Source: Sanguibacter keddieii DSM 10542
Lineage (GTDB): Bacteria; Actinomycetota; Actinomycetes; Actinomycetales; Cellulomonadaceae
NCBI RefSeq assembly: GCF_000024925.1
Contig: NC_013521.1
Span: 4,030,001-4,094,000 of the forward strand
Reading direction: 5' to 3'
Length of the DNA stretch: 64,000 nt
Part shown: piece by piece, positions 39,974 through 47,514 of the stretch
Layout: every line of letters starts with the position of its first letter
Numbering within the stretch: the stretch's first letter is position 1
Notes under the pieces: model-generated
The model's database searches: none
What the model was told of the DNA's origin: nothing
What the model saw: only the letters and a program-made list of their open reading frames with translations
Translations under genes and position numbers: made by a program

Positions 39974-40447
39974 TCATCGTCCCCCGGCGTCGCCCTGGGG
40001 CACCGTGCCGACCGGCACCGCCGCACGCTTGATGAAGGTGGCCCAGACGTGCTTGCGCCCGCCGGACACGTACCAGCCGGACGACGACGCCAGGGCCGAC
40101 GTGAGGGTCAGCCCCAGACCCCCGTCTCCGTCGTCGGGCCGGTGCTCGAGGACGGGCGACGTGCTCAGGACGTCGTCGGAGACGTCCACGAGGAACCTCG
40201 AGGGCGACGTCTCGAGACCGACGCACACCGGCGGCCGGGCGTGGATGAGGGCGTTCGAGGCGAGCTCGCTGCACACCAGGACGAGGCGGTCGAGCACCTC
40301 GGGCACATCAGGGTCCCAGTCGCCGGTCCCCGCGGCGCAGTCCGCGATCTCGGTGCGCACGCGACTCACGTCGGCGGCCGACTCGAGCGTCCACTCCTGG
40401 ACGCGCTCGTAGTGCTGGGGTGGCCTGGCGGCAGGGACGAAGACCAT
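39974..40447 (-). CDS. Anti-sigma-factor-like ATP-binding protein (HATPase_c_2)
   Basis: A 157-residue single-domain GHKL ATPase like RsbW/SpoIIAB or the actinobacterial regulatory ATPases. The N-box is VLVCSELASNALIHAR, and the G-box is GGLGLTLTSALASS followed by KHVWATF. Such proteins usually bind a sigma factor or an anti-anti-sigma partner, none of which is adjacent. ATG 40447 is chosen since GAGG lies 9 bases before it; ATG 40456 is equally in frame. It ends 7 bases before the AraC gene, so the two may be co-transcribed. Confidence 0.82.
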   Translation of the reverse strand: MVFVPAARPPQHYERVQEWTLESAADVSRVRTEIADCAAGTGDWDPDVPEVLDRLVLVCSELASNALIHARPPVCVGLETSPSRFLVDVSDDVLSTSPVLEHRPDDGDGGLGLTLTSALASSSGWYVSGGRKHVWATFIKRAAVPVGTVPQGDAGGR

Positions 40448-40540
40448 CGTGCACATCCTCGGGAGCAGGGCCGACGAGGCCGGCCGCAGTGGAACCCGAT
40501 GATGATCGCACGCCGACGACCGGTCCACACCTCGCCTCGC

Positions 40541-41884
40541 TCACGCCGGTGGCGACGACTCTCCCGCCGGCTCGGCGGCCGGCTCGTCCGCAGGCTCGAG
40601 AGGCTCGGCGGGCCCTGCAGGCTGACGGGTCGAGAGCACCTGGGCGAACACGACGACGAGCAGGCCGGCCAGCGGCAGCACGAGCAGGCCGACGCGCAGC
40701 GAGCTCGCGTCGGCGACGGCCCCGACGAGCGGGGGCGCCCCGAGGAACCCGAGCCGCAGCAGCCAGCCGACGATCGTCAGTCCGGTGCCGGGGGCGAAGC
40801 CGGGCAGCTGGTCGGCGGCGTGCATGGCCGCCGGGATGAGCGTCGCGACGCCGAACCCTGCCAGCCCGAAGCCGACGATCGTCCCCACGGTCGAGGGGAA
40901 GGCGAGCGCCGCGCCGGTGCCCACGAAGACGATGACGCCACCGGTGCGCGCCACGGCGCGCTGGCCGAACCTGTCGACCAGGCGGTCGCCCAGGAGGCGC
41001 CCGACGAACTGCATGCCCTGGAGGGAGATGAAGCCGAGGCTCGCCACGAAGGCCGTCGTCCCGAAGGTGCCCGTGAGGTAGATGGCCGCCCAGGAGCTGC
41101 CGGCGTCCTCGACCACGCCACCCGCGGCGGCGATGACCACGAGGGCGAGCAGGATGCCCCAGCGCAGCGCGAAGGACATGGAGACCTGCGGCGCGGGCTT
41201 CGCCGTCGAGGGGGCGTCAGCCACCTGGTCGGCTCCGGGCAACGCGCTCACCGGGTCTGCCTCGACGTCGCGAGGCTCCGGGCCGCGCAGCAGCCAGCGG
41301 TAGGCGAGGAGCGCCGCGACCGCGAAGAGCCCCGCAGAGATCACCATGTGGACCGTCGTCGAGACACCGGCCTCGGCGATCGCCGCGCCCATGATGCCGC
41401 CGGACACGGCCCCGATGCTCCACACCGCGTGGAAGGAGTTGAGGATCGAGCGGCGGTAGAGGCGCTGCACCCACAGGCCGTGCGAGTTCTGCGCGACGTC
41501 GGTGATCGCGTCCATCGCTCCGGCGATGAACAGACCGACAGCGAGGACAGCCCACGCCGGAGCGGCACCGGCGATGATGAGGCTCAACCCGAGCATCATC
41601 GTCCCGGTCACCGCGACGCGCGCCGAGCCGAAGCGCCGGATGAGCGCGCCGGCCGAGAGGCCGGCGACGAGCGCACCGAGCGGCATGGCCGCCACGGCCG
41701 CCCCGAAGGCCCCGTTCGTCAGGTCGAGGCTGGCCTTGATCTCCGGGTACCTCGGGAGCAGGTTGGCGAAGATCGCCCCGTTGGTGAAGAACAGGACGGC
41801 GACGGCGACCCTCGCCCGGCGGACGGCGACGTCGGGGACGGTGCGCGGCGAGGGGGTGGCCCCTGCGGCGGTACGTGAGCTCAC
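40541..41884 (-). CDS. MFS transporter (YbjJ/FucP-like)
   Basis: A 447-residue twelve-helix transporter. VLFFTNGAIFANLLPRYPEIK at the first helix, GALIRRFGSARVAVTG in the loop between helices 2 and 3, and NSFHAVWSIGAVSGGIMGA in the middle resemble the YbjJ-type subgroup. The substrate is not predictable; sugar or drug export are possible. Its GTG start overlaps the stop of the short LacI-type gene by four bases (GTGA), so the two are one unit. A Pro/Glu/Ala-rich tail ends the protein. Confidence 0.88.
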   Translation of the reverse strand: MSSRTAAGATPSPRTVPDVAVRRARVAVAVLFFTNGAIFANLLPRYPEIKASLDLTNGAFGAAVAAMPLGALVAGLSAGALIRRFGSARVAVTGTMMLGLSLIIAGAAPAWAVLAVGLFIAGAMDAITDVAQNSHGLWVQRLYRRSILNSFHAVWSIGAVSGGIMGAAIAEAGVSTTVHMVISAGLFAVAALLAYRWLLRGPEPRDVEADPVSALPGADQVADAPSTAKPAPQVSMSFALRWGILLALVVIAAAGGVVEDAGSSWAAIYLTGTFGTTAFVASLGFISLQGMQFVGRLLGDRLVDRFGQRAVARTGGVIVFVGTGAALAFPSTVGTIVGFGLAGFGVATLIPAAMHAADQLPGFAPGTGLTIVGWLLRLGFLGAPPLVGAVADASSLRVGLLVLPLAGLLVVVFAQVLSTRQPAGPAEPLEPADEPAAEPAGESSPPA

Positions 41885-42105
41885 GAGGTCGAGCCTAGCG
41901 AGGAGGAGCGCTTCAGACGTGCGAGGTTCTGCGCGGCGACGTCCGGGGTGTACCCGAGCTCGGCGATGCTGCGCGTCACCTGGGCCCGCGTCCCGGGGTT
42001 CACGTGCGTCGACCCGTTGATCACCCGGGACACGGTCTGGGCCGACACCCCGGCGGCTGCGGCGACGTCCCGGATGGTCGCCCGTCGTGCTGTCTCGTGG
42101 GACAT
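41881..42105 (-). CDS. LacI-type DNA-binding domain protein without effector domain
   Basis: Only 74 residues: TIRDVAAAAGVSAQTVSRVINGSTHVNPGTR is a standard LacI helix-turn-helix and SIAELGYTPDVAAQNLARL the hinge helix. The protein then ends, where a normal LacI regulator continues for 270 residues of sugar-binding domain. ATG 42105 follows GGAGAGACGACG. GTG 42174 is an in-frame upstream alternative, but it falls in the operator palindrome. It is coupled to the MFS gene by a GTGA overlap. It may be a true mini-repressor or a remnant; the intact frame and coupling favour a working gene. Confidence 0.78.
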   Translation of the reverse strand: MSHETARRATIRDVAAAAGVSAQTVSRVINGSTHVNPGTRAQVTRSIAELGYTPDVAAQNLARLKRSSSLGSTS

Positions 42106-42162
42106 CGTCGTCTCTCCGTCGTCGTGCGTGGAGGCCTGCTCGAAGACCTCGCGGATCCCCTC

Positions 42163-42174
42163 GTGAACGTTCAC
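42163..42174. promoter_or_regulatory. Perfect palindrome, candidate LacI-family operator
   Basis: GTGAACGTTCAC is a perfect 12-base palindrome with the central CG step typical of LacI/PurR-family sites. It lies between two divergently transcribed LacI-type genes, 29 bases before the full-length one. Either or both may bind it. Confidence 0.65.
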
Positions 42175-42202
42175 GGTCTCACGCTAGCACTACCCTGGGG
42201 AC

Positions 42203-43243
42203 GTGCCCAGACCCCGGACGACGACCATCCTCGACGTCGCGCGCGACGCCGGGGTCTCCCGCCAGACGGTCACGCGGGCGCTCAACGACATGCCCGGCAT
42301 CGCCCCGGCGACCCGCGACCGCGTCGTGGCAGCAGCCCGGGCCCTGGGCTACCGCCCCAACCGCGCCGCCCAGAGCCTCGTCAAGGGGGCGGGCACCACG
42401 GTCGGGCTGCTCGTCGAGAGCCTGCGCAACCCCTACTACTCCGAGCTCGCCTCCGAGCTGAGCCGCGCCGCCGCCGCACGCGGCTGGGGCCTCATCCTCT
42501 GCGACGTCGGCTACGGCTCCGACCGGGACGCCCGCCTCTCTCCCCTGCTTCGCCGCGTCGACGCCCTCGTCGGCTGCCTGCCCGCGGGCGCCACCGCCGA
42601 CGTCGACGTGCCCTTCGTCGCGATCGACAACCCGGACGAGACCGTCGGCGACGCGACCGTCTGGATCGACCACGAGGTGGGCGTCCGCGCAGCCCTCCAG
42701 CACCTCGTCGCGACCGGCCGCCGGCACGTCGCGATGATCGACTCCGGTCCCGAGCCGTCGACCCGCTGCCTCGCCTACCGGGCGTTCCTAGCCGAGGCCG
42801 GTCTGGCGTGGAGCGAGCGGTCCGAGGTGCGGGTCGAGGAGTCGCACGACGGCGGCATCGCCGCAGCCGTGGAGCTGCTCGACCGCGACCTCGCGATGGA
42901 CGCCGTGCTCGCCTTCAACGACGTGCTCGCCGTCGGCGCGATGAAGGGCATGGCGCAGGCCGGTCGACGCGTGCCGGACGACGTGGCCGTGGTCGGCATG
43001 GACGGCCTCGACCTCGGCGGGCTCGTCACCCCCGAGCTCACGACGGCCGCGACCGACCGCGGGGTCATCGCGACCGCAGCGCTCGAGCTCGTCGACGCGC
43101 TGCTGGTCGGCGGCGAGGAACGCCCGGGCGGGCCGGCTGAGAGCGCGGGCCGGTCCGAGGCCCCTGGCCCCCCGGAGACCTCGGCCGCGGCACGACCGAG
43201 GAGGACGATCGTGCCGCACCTCGTGGTGCGGGCGTCGGCGTAG
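42203..43243 (+). CDS. LacI-family transcriptional regulator
   Basis: Full-length 346-residue repressor. TTILDVARDAGVSRQTVTRALND (about 7-29) is the DNA-binding motif, ALGYRPNRAAQSLVKG the hinge helix, and TVGLLVESLRNPYYSELASEL starts the periplasmic-binding-protein-like effector domain, with VIGMDGLD-like VAVVGMDGLDLGGLVTPELT near its end. The ligand, probably a sugar or nucleoside, is unknown. The C-terminal 45 residues are Pro/Glu-rich. GTG 42203 is divergent from the mini-LacI/MFS unit, which is the likely target. Confidence 0.9.
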   Translation: MPRPRTTTILDVARDAGVSRQTVTRALNDMPGIAPATRDRVVAAARALGYRPNRAAQSLVKGAGTTVGLLVESLRNPYYSELASELSRAAAARGWGLILCDVGYGSDRDARLSPLLRRVDALVGCLPAGATADVDVPFVAIDNPDETVGDATVWIDHEVGVRAALQHLVATGRRHVAMIDSGPEPSTRCLAYRAFLAEAGLAWSERSEVRVEESHDGGIAAAVELLDRDLAMDAVLAFNDVLAVGAMKGMAQAGRRVPDDVAVVGMDGLDLGGLVTPELTTAATDRGVIATAALELVDALLVGGEERPGGPAESAGRSEAPGPPETSAAARPRRTIVPHLVVRASA

Positions 43244-43279
43244 CGCCCACGTCTGGACGTCGATCGGCAGGGCAGGGGC

Positions 43280-44011
43280 TCAGCGTGGTCCGCCGACGGA
43301 GCACCTGCGCTCCTTGGCATCGGCTGCTGCGACGAGCAGGCACAGGTCCTGCCTCACGGGACGGGCGTCTTCCTCCTGCCGCGTGCGGATCAGCAGGTAG
43401 AACATGTCCATGTCGCCAGGCGTCTCGCCGTACGCGGCGAGCGAGACGGTCGCCGAGCCCACCCGATCATCGTCGCGGGCCACCTCGAAGACGTCGACCG
43501 CGAGGTCGAGGTCAGGACCAGCCGTGTCGGTGAGGACGAGCTCCAGGTCGTCGACCAGGAGCGTGACGTCGAGGCGCAGGCCCAGCTCCGCTGCGGCCGT
43601 CGACTGCGCGAGCGCTCGAGCGGCCAGGTCGTCGACCCGACCCTCGTCCGGGTCGACGACGACCGTGACGCTGGCGAGCTGACGCTCCAGCTTCGCGGTG
43701 TCGCCGTCGACCACCTGCACGTCAGGCCAGCCGACCCGCACCACGCCCGGCCAGGCGGCGGCGTCGCGCGCGAAGTCGGCCGCGAGACGCCTGTTCTGGT
43801 AGGCCTCGCCCCAGTCCCTGAGGTCTCTGACCCCCTGCACCCGCGCCCACACCTGGTCGTAGAAGAACCCGGGACGCTGGTGCTCGCTCACCCGGATCAC
43901 CACGACGGTCAGTGCGACGACGAGGAGCACGGCCCATCGCCTCGACAGGCGCCGTCGCCTCGGAGCCTTCGGCCGCCCGTCGACGGGCACATCTCCCCCT
44001 GGAGTACTCAC
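43280..44011 (-). CDS. Membrane-anchored protein of unknown function
   Basis: A 243-residue protein with a basic N-terminus (PKAPRRRRLSRRW), one hydrophobic segment (AVLLVVALTVVVIRVS) and an extracytoplasmic domain of about 190 residues. The domain contains VTVVVDPDEGRVDDLAARAL and two cysteines near the C-terminus (DLCLLVAAADAKERRCSV) that could form a disulfide. I do not recognise a family. It lies after the LacI gene in convergent orientation. The gap 44012-44141 contains a short hairpin only. Confidence 0.6.
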   Translation of the reverse strand: MSTPGGDVPVDGRPKAPRRRRLSRRWAVLLVVALTVVVIRVSEHQRPGFFYDQVWARVQGVRDLRDWGEAYQNRRLAADFARDAAAWPGVVRVGWPDVQVVDGDTAKLERQLASVTVVVDPDEGRVDDLAARALAQSTAAAELGLRLDVTLLVDDLELVLTDTAGPDLDLAVDVFEVARDDDRVGSATVSLAAYGETPGDMDMFYLLIRTRQEEDARPVRQDLCLLVAAADAKERRCSVGGPR

Positions 44012-44123
44012 GGGCCGAGGCTACCCAGGCCAGCCGCCGGCGGTGTGGGCATCGTGGGGTGGGCTCGTAGACGATCCCCCGCACCAGCAACGCGACGCAG
44101 AAGCCCTGTCCGTCCACCAGGTC

Positions 44124-44141
44124 GGCTGGTGAGGACCAGCC
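44124..44141 (-). terminator. Hairpin after the DoxX-like gene
   Basis: GGCTGGT-GAGG-ACCAGCC forms a perfect 7-base stem directly beyond the stop of the leftward DoxX-like gene. It is short but tight, with no T run. Confidence 0.5.
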
Positions 44142-44633
44142 TCAGCCCTCGCGTGTCGCCGACCGTCCTGCCGCGAGCGCCCAGGCGAGGAGCGGGAGCT
44201 GGAAGGGCAGGCGCGCCCAGGCCGCGATCTCCTTGGCGTCCGGGCGCTCGGCGCCCGAGCGGATGCGCGACCGGCGGGCGCGGAGCGCCGCGGTGATGTT
44301 GCCGGGGAAGACCGTGACGACGAGCACGGCCGTCGCCAGAGACCCTGCGCGACGGGTGGCGGGCAGCGCGAGGGCTGCGGCGCAGCCGAGCTCGGCGATG
44401 CCGGAGCCGATGGTCCAGGGCCGTGGCCTGCCGAGCACCTTCGGGATGAGGCGGTCGTAGGGGCCGGGCTTGGCGAGGTGCAGGACGCCGGTCGCGGCGA
44501 GGGTCGCCGCGAGCGACAGGGCGGGCGCGGCGCTCGGCGCCTTCGGGGCTGCTGCAGCCTCGCCCCCGGTGCGGTCGCGACGGAGGCGGCGGACGACGCG
44601 GGCGGCGATGACGAGCTGCAGTGGCCTGGGCAT
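44142..44633 (-). CDS. DoxX/MauE-like small membrane protein
   Basis: A 163-residue protein with four hydrophobic segments. LAATLAATGVLHLAKPGPYDRLIP and GSGIAELGCAAALALPATRR match the DoxX-like pattern (helix, G.LH...P, then a G..E...A helix), and FPGNITAALRARR a later part. Functions reported in this superfamily concern quinone or thiol redox, but nothing in the context supports one. ATG 44633 begins a basic, membrane-compatible leader. Confidence 0.75.
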   Translation of the reverse strand: MPRPLQLVIAARVVRRLRRDRTGGEAAAAPKAPSAAPALSLAATLAATGVLHLAKPGPYDRLIPKVLGRPRPWTIGSGIAELGCAAALALPATRRAGSLATAVLVVTVFPGNITAALRARRSRIRSGAERPDAKEIAAWARLPFQLPLLAWALAAGRSATREG

Positions 44634-44679
44634 GCTCTTCACCCTAGGTGCGGTCGGCCCGGCCCGCCCCTGCACGCTC

Positions 44680-45450
44680 CTACCGCGGCAGCGTGAGGAT
44701 CTCGGCGCCGTGCTCGGTGATCGCGACGGTGTGCTCGGTGTGGGCGGTCCGGGCGCCGGTGGCCGAGCGCAGGGTCCAGCCGTCGGCGTCGGTGACGAGC
44801 ACGTCGGTGTCGGCCATGACCCAGGGCTCGAGGGCGAGCAGCAGGCCGGGGCGCAGCGTGAAGCCGCGGCCGGGGCGGCCGGTGTTCACGACGTGCGGGT
44901 CCTGGTGCATGGTCGAGCCGATGCCGTGGCCGCCGAACTCGGTGTTGACCGGGTACCCGGCCTCCTCGAGGACGGTGCCGATGGCGTGGGAGATGTCGCC
45001 GATGCGCGCCCCCGGGTTCGCTGCGGCGATGCCGGCGGCCAGCGCCCGCTCGGTCGCGTCGATGAGCGCGAGGCTCTCGGCGGGCTGCGTCTGGCCGACC
45101 ACGAAGCTGATGGCGGCGTCGGCGGCGATCCCGTCGAGGATCACCGCGAGGTCGAGGGTGAGCAGGTCGCCGTCGGCGAGGGTGTAGTCGTGCGGCATGC
45201 CGTGCAGCACGGCGTCGTTGACGGCGGTGCAGATGTAGTGGCCGAAGGGTCCGCGCCCGAACGACGGTGCGTAGTCGACGTAGCAGGAGACGGCGCCAGC
45301 CCCGAGGATCATCTCCTTGGCCCACCGGTCGATGTCGAGGAGGTTGGTGCCGACCGTGCTGCGTCCCTTGAGGGTGTGCAGGATGTGGCCGACGAGCGCG
45401 CCGGTCTCCCGGCCTCGGGCGACCTCGGCGGGGGTGAGGATCTCGATCAT
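44680..45450 (-). CDS. map: Type I methionine aminopeptidase (stand-alone)
   Basis: Removes N-terminal methionine from proteins, using a two-metal pita-bread fold. The 256-residue protein has metal ligands at LLTLDLAVILDGIAADAAIS (two Asp), GHGIGSTMHQDPHV (His), ALEPWVM (Glu) and TEHTVAITEHGAEIL (Glu). It lacks the N-terminal zinc-finger or SH3-binding extension of longer types. The essential map is normally in a ribosomal-protein/adk operon, so this is probably a second copy. It is divergent from an XRE regulator with an inverted repeat between them. Confidence 0.92.
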   Translation of the reverse strand: MIEILTPAEVARGRETGALVGHILHTLKGRSTVGTNLLDIDRWAKEMILGAGAVSCYVDYAPSFGRGPFGHYICTAVNDAVLHGMPHDYTLADGDLLTLDLAVILDGIAADAAISFVVGQTQPAESLALIDATERALAAGIAAANPGARIGDISHAIGTVLEEAGYPVNTEFGGHGIGSTMHQDPHVVNTGRPGRGFTLRPGLLLALEPWVMADTDVLVTDADGWTLRSATGARTAHTEHTVAITEHGAEILTLPR

Positions 45451-45528
45451 GCGGTGTCCTTCGTGTGCTTCTCGGCGCGGTGGGCGCTGGGGCTGTCGAC
45501 ACGGTCGTCGGACCGTCGCCCAATAACT

Positions 45529-45552
45529 ATACCGGCCAGAGTATCCCGGTAT
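45529..45552. promoter_or_regulatory. Inverted repeat between map and the XRE regulator
   Basis: ATACCGG (45529-45535) and CCGGTAT (45546-45552) are perfect inverted 7-base arms with a 10-base spacer, in an AT-richer stretch (ATAACTAT, TATTACTATC) that probably holds both promoters. The second arm lies 13 bases before the regulator's ATG, so a bound protein would block both promoters. Confidence 0.6.
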
Positions 45553-45565
45553 TACTATCGGGACC

Positions 45566-45844
45566 ATGGTCAGACTCCCGCTCACCCCCGACGAGATCGA
45601 GCGCGGGCAGCGCCTGGGCGCGCTGCTGCGGCGCGCCCGCGGGGACCGTTCGATGCTGACGACCGCGCTCGATGCAGGCGTCTCGCCCGAGACGCTCCGC
45701 AAGATCGAGTCCGGCCGCGTCGCCACGCCGGCCTTCCCGACCATCGCCGCGATCGCCGACGTGCTCGGCCTGTCCCTCGACGAGGTGTGGGCGCAGATCC
45801 GCCCCACGAGCGACGCCGGCCTGGCCGAGGCCAGACCGGCGTAG
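45566..45844 (+). CDS. XRE-family helix-turn-helix regulator
   Basis: A 92-residue regulator made of a single Cro/C1-type domain: RLGALLRRARGDRSMLTTALDAGVSPETLRKIESGRVATPAFPTIAAIADVLGLSLDEVW spans about residues 16-75. No effector domain. Divergent from map, with an inverted repeat overlapping the presumed promoters, so it probably controls itself and map. ATG 45566 is the first start after the operator. Confidence 0.88.
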   Translation: MVRLPLTPDEIERGQRLGALLRRARGDRSMLTTALDAGVSPETLRKIESGRVATPAFPTIAAIADVLGLSLDEVWAQIRPTSDAGLAEARPA

Positions 45845-45909
45845 CAGTCGCGTCGCACGGTTCGGCGCGACAGGCTGCGCGCACAGCGCCGAGACCGACG
45901 ACCCCGCTC

Positions 45910-46095
45910 TCAGCGCAGGCGTGAGAGCGTCTCCGGGTCGACGAGACCACGGTGCACGGCCTTGACCAGGACGCGCGGGACCTCGACGGTCCGGCCGTCG
46001 ACCTGGATCGGGACGAGCGCGACGGGCGTCGTCTTCCACTGCGACCGGCGGGACCGGGTGCTGGATCGCGACATCTTCCGCTTCGGGACGGCCAT
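45910..46095 (-). CDS. rpmF: Ribosomal protein bL32, cysteine-free form
   Basis: A 61-residue large-subunit protein starting [20 protein letters not shown], the bL32 signature. The zinc ribbon cysteines of the ordinary form are absent (no Cys in the protein), which marks the zinc-independent paralogue. Last gene of the leftward ribosomal cluster. Its ATG shares one base with the stop of rpmJ. Confidence 0.93.
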   Translation of the reverse strand: MAVPKRKMSRSSTRSRRSQWKTTPVALVPIQVDGRTVEVPRVLVKAVHRGLVDPETLSRLR

Positions 46096-46217
46096 CAGCC
46101 CTGCCTGCCCTTCCAGCGCGGGTTCTTCTTGTTGATGACGTAGGTCTTGCCGCGGCGCCGGACGACGATCGAGCCGTCCTTGTTCTTGAGCGAGCGCAGC
46201 GACGCACGGACCTTCAT
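46095..46217 (-). CDS. rpmJ: Ribosomal protein bL36, cysteine-free form
   Basis: A 40-residue protein: [20 protein letters not shown], then [20 protein letters not shown]. This is bL36 in the form lacking the C-C-C-H zinc site. Its ATG overlaps the stop of the bL31 gene as ATGA. It replaces the zinc-containing bL36 when zinc is scarce. Confidence 0.93.
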   Translation of the reverse strand: MKVRASLRSLKNKDGSIVVRRRGKTYVINKKNPRWKGRQG

Positions 46218-46531
46218 CGGGCGGCCTCGTCAGACGCGGCCGCCGGGGCGGTGGCGGTGGCAGGCTCGGCCTGCGCGGCAGCAGCCCCGGTCTGGCCGTA
46301 GCGGCGACGGAACTTCTCGACGCGACCCGCGGTGTCGACCACGCGGGCGTTGCCCGTGTAGAAGGGGTGGCTCGCGCTCGAGACCTCGACGTCGACGACG
46401 GGGTAGGTGTTCCCGTCCTCCCACACGACGGTGGCCGCGGGGGTCGCGGTCGAGCGCGTGAGGAAGGCGAAGTCGGCCGAGGCGTCTCGGTAGACCACGG
46501 GGTGGTAGTCGGGGTGGATCCCGCTCTTCAT
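46214..46531 (-). CDS. rpmE2: Ribosomal protein bL31 type B
   Basis: A 105-residue type B bL31: [20 protein letters not shown] and [20 protein letters not shown] are the family hallmarks. The CxxC pair of zinc-containing bL31 is missing. The last 25 residues are an Ala-rich extension. Type B bL31 is the classic zinc-starvation replacement that releases zinc bound by the type A protein. It lies 109 bases after rpsN; no separate promoter is identified in that gap. Confidence 0.94.
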   Translation of the reverse strand: MKSGIHPDYHPVVYRDASADFAFLTRSTATPAATVVWEDGNTYPVVDVEVSSASHPFYTGNARVVDTAGRVEKFRRRYGQTGAAAAQAEPATATAPAAASDEAAR

Positions 46532-46640
46532 GGTGACGCTCCTGTGCTGGCCCGGAGGCCTGAGGGTTCGACGGTGGTTCGAGGTGGTGCGGTGGTGGTC
46601 CGGGGACGGTGCGTGACCGGGGCGCAGGCTCCGCCGCGGC

Positions 46641-46946
46641 TCACCAGCTGGACTTGGTGACCCCGGGGAGCTCGCCGCGGTGCGCCATCTCGCGCAGCCG
46701 GATGCGTGAGAGCCCGAACGCGCGGTGGTAGCCGCGCGGGCGACCGTCGACGACGTCGCGGTTGCGCAGCCGGGTGGCGCTGGCGTCGCGCGGCTGGCGG
46801 GCCAGCTCGTCGACGGCGGCGGCACGCTCTCCGGCCGGGGTGCTCGGGGACGCGATGGTCTGCTTGAGCTCGGCACGACGCTCGGCGTAGCGCTCGACGA
46901 CGGCGCGACGCTGGTGGTTCTTGGCGACCTTGCTGGTCTTGGCCAT
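46641..46946 (-). CDS. rpsN: Ribosomal protein uS14, cysteine-free form
   Basis: A 101-residue uS14: [20 protein letters not shown] at the start and [40 protein letters not shown] at the conserved C-terminus. The long form without the C-x2-C zinc motif is the zinc-independent type. Its start lies 1 base after the rpmG stop. Confidence 0.95.
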   Translation of the reverse strand: MAKTSKVAKNHQRRAVVERYAERRAELKQTIASPSTPAGERAAAVDELARQPRDASATRLRNRDVVDGRPRGYHRAFGLSRIRLREMAHRGELPGVTKSSW

Positions 46947-46947
46947 G

Positions 46948-47118
46948 TCAGCGCTCCTCTCGGAAGTCGACGTGCCGGCGGACGACGGGGTCGTACTTGG
47001 CCAGCACGAGGCGGTCGGGGCTGTTGCGACGGTTCTTGGTCGTCACGTAGGTGAAGCCGGTGCCCGCCGTCGAGCGGAGCTTGATGACGGGTCGAAGGTC
47101 GACGCGCTTTCCTGCCAC
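46948..47118 (-). CDS. rpmG: Ribosomal protein bL33, cysteine-free form
   Basis: A 56-residue bL33 from GTG 47118: [20 protein letters not shown], then [20 protein letters not shown] and [15 protein letters not shown]. The cysteine pairs of the zinc form are replaced. GTG 47118 has GGAGGCCCC just upstream. The start is inferred from alignment to known bL33. Confidence 0.92.
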   Translation of the reverse strand: MAGKRVDLRPVIKLRSTAGTGFTYVTTKNRRNSPDRLVLAKYDPVVRRHVDFREER

Positions 47119-47127
47119 TGGGGCCTC

Positions 47128-47364
47128 CTAGATCTTCTCGCCGCGGGCGAGGATGCGGGCAGCGACGACGTCGATGCCGAGCTTGTCGATGGTCTTGAGC
47201 CCACGGGCGCTGACCCGCAGGGTGACGTGGCGCCCGAGCGACGGGACCCAGAACCTCTTCTTCTGGATGTTCGGGTTGAACCGGCGCTTGGTGCGCACGT
47301 GCGAGTGGGAGATCGTGTGCCCGAATCCGGGCTGGGTGCCAAGGACCTGGCAGACGGCTGACAT
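47128..47364 (-). CDS. rpmB: Ribosomal protein bL28
   Basis: A 78-residue bL28: [20 protein letters not shown] and [20 protein letters not shown] match the family closely. Only one cysteine remains (residue 5), so no zinc site can be formed. First gene of the leftward ribosomal cluster, starting 46 bases from the Zur-like palindrome. It is probably a second copy, the normal rpmB being elsewhere in the genome. Confidence 0.94.
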   Translation of the reverse strand: MSAVCQVLGTQPGFGHTISHSHVRTKRRFNPNIQKKRFWVPSLGRHVTLRVSARGLKTIDKLGIDVVAARILARGEKI

Positions 47365-47410
47365 GGGTCTTCTTCCGACGGGGTGGGACGACCCGGCGAC
47401 TATACGTATT

Positions 47411-47423
47411 GATAATCATTATC
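47411..47423. promoter_or_regulatory. Zur/Fur-like palindrome
   Basis: GATAAT-C-ATTATC is a perfect 13-base palindrome in an AT-rich island of an otherwise very GC-rich region. It matches TGA-N-AAT-N-ATT-N-TCA Zur sites at 14 of 15 positions when flanks are included, and lies between the divergent rpmB and COG0523-like genes. It probably represses both while zinc is plentiful. Confidence 0.8.
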
Positions 47424-47514
47424 GTCAAGGGGTATCGTCACGGCAGATCCTCGGCGCACGCCAGCAGCACCCCGGCGGCGCCGACGCACCTCCCCACCCT
47501 GACCGGAGACACCC

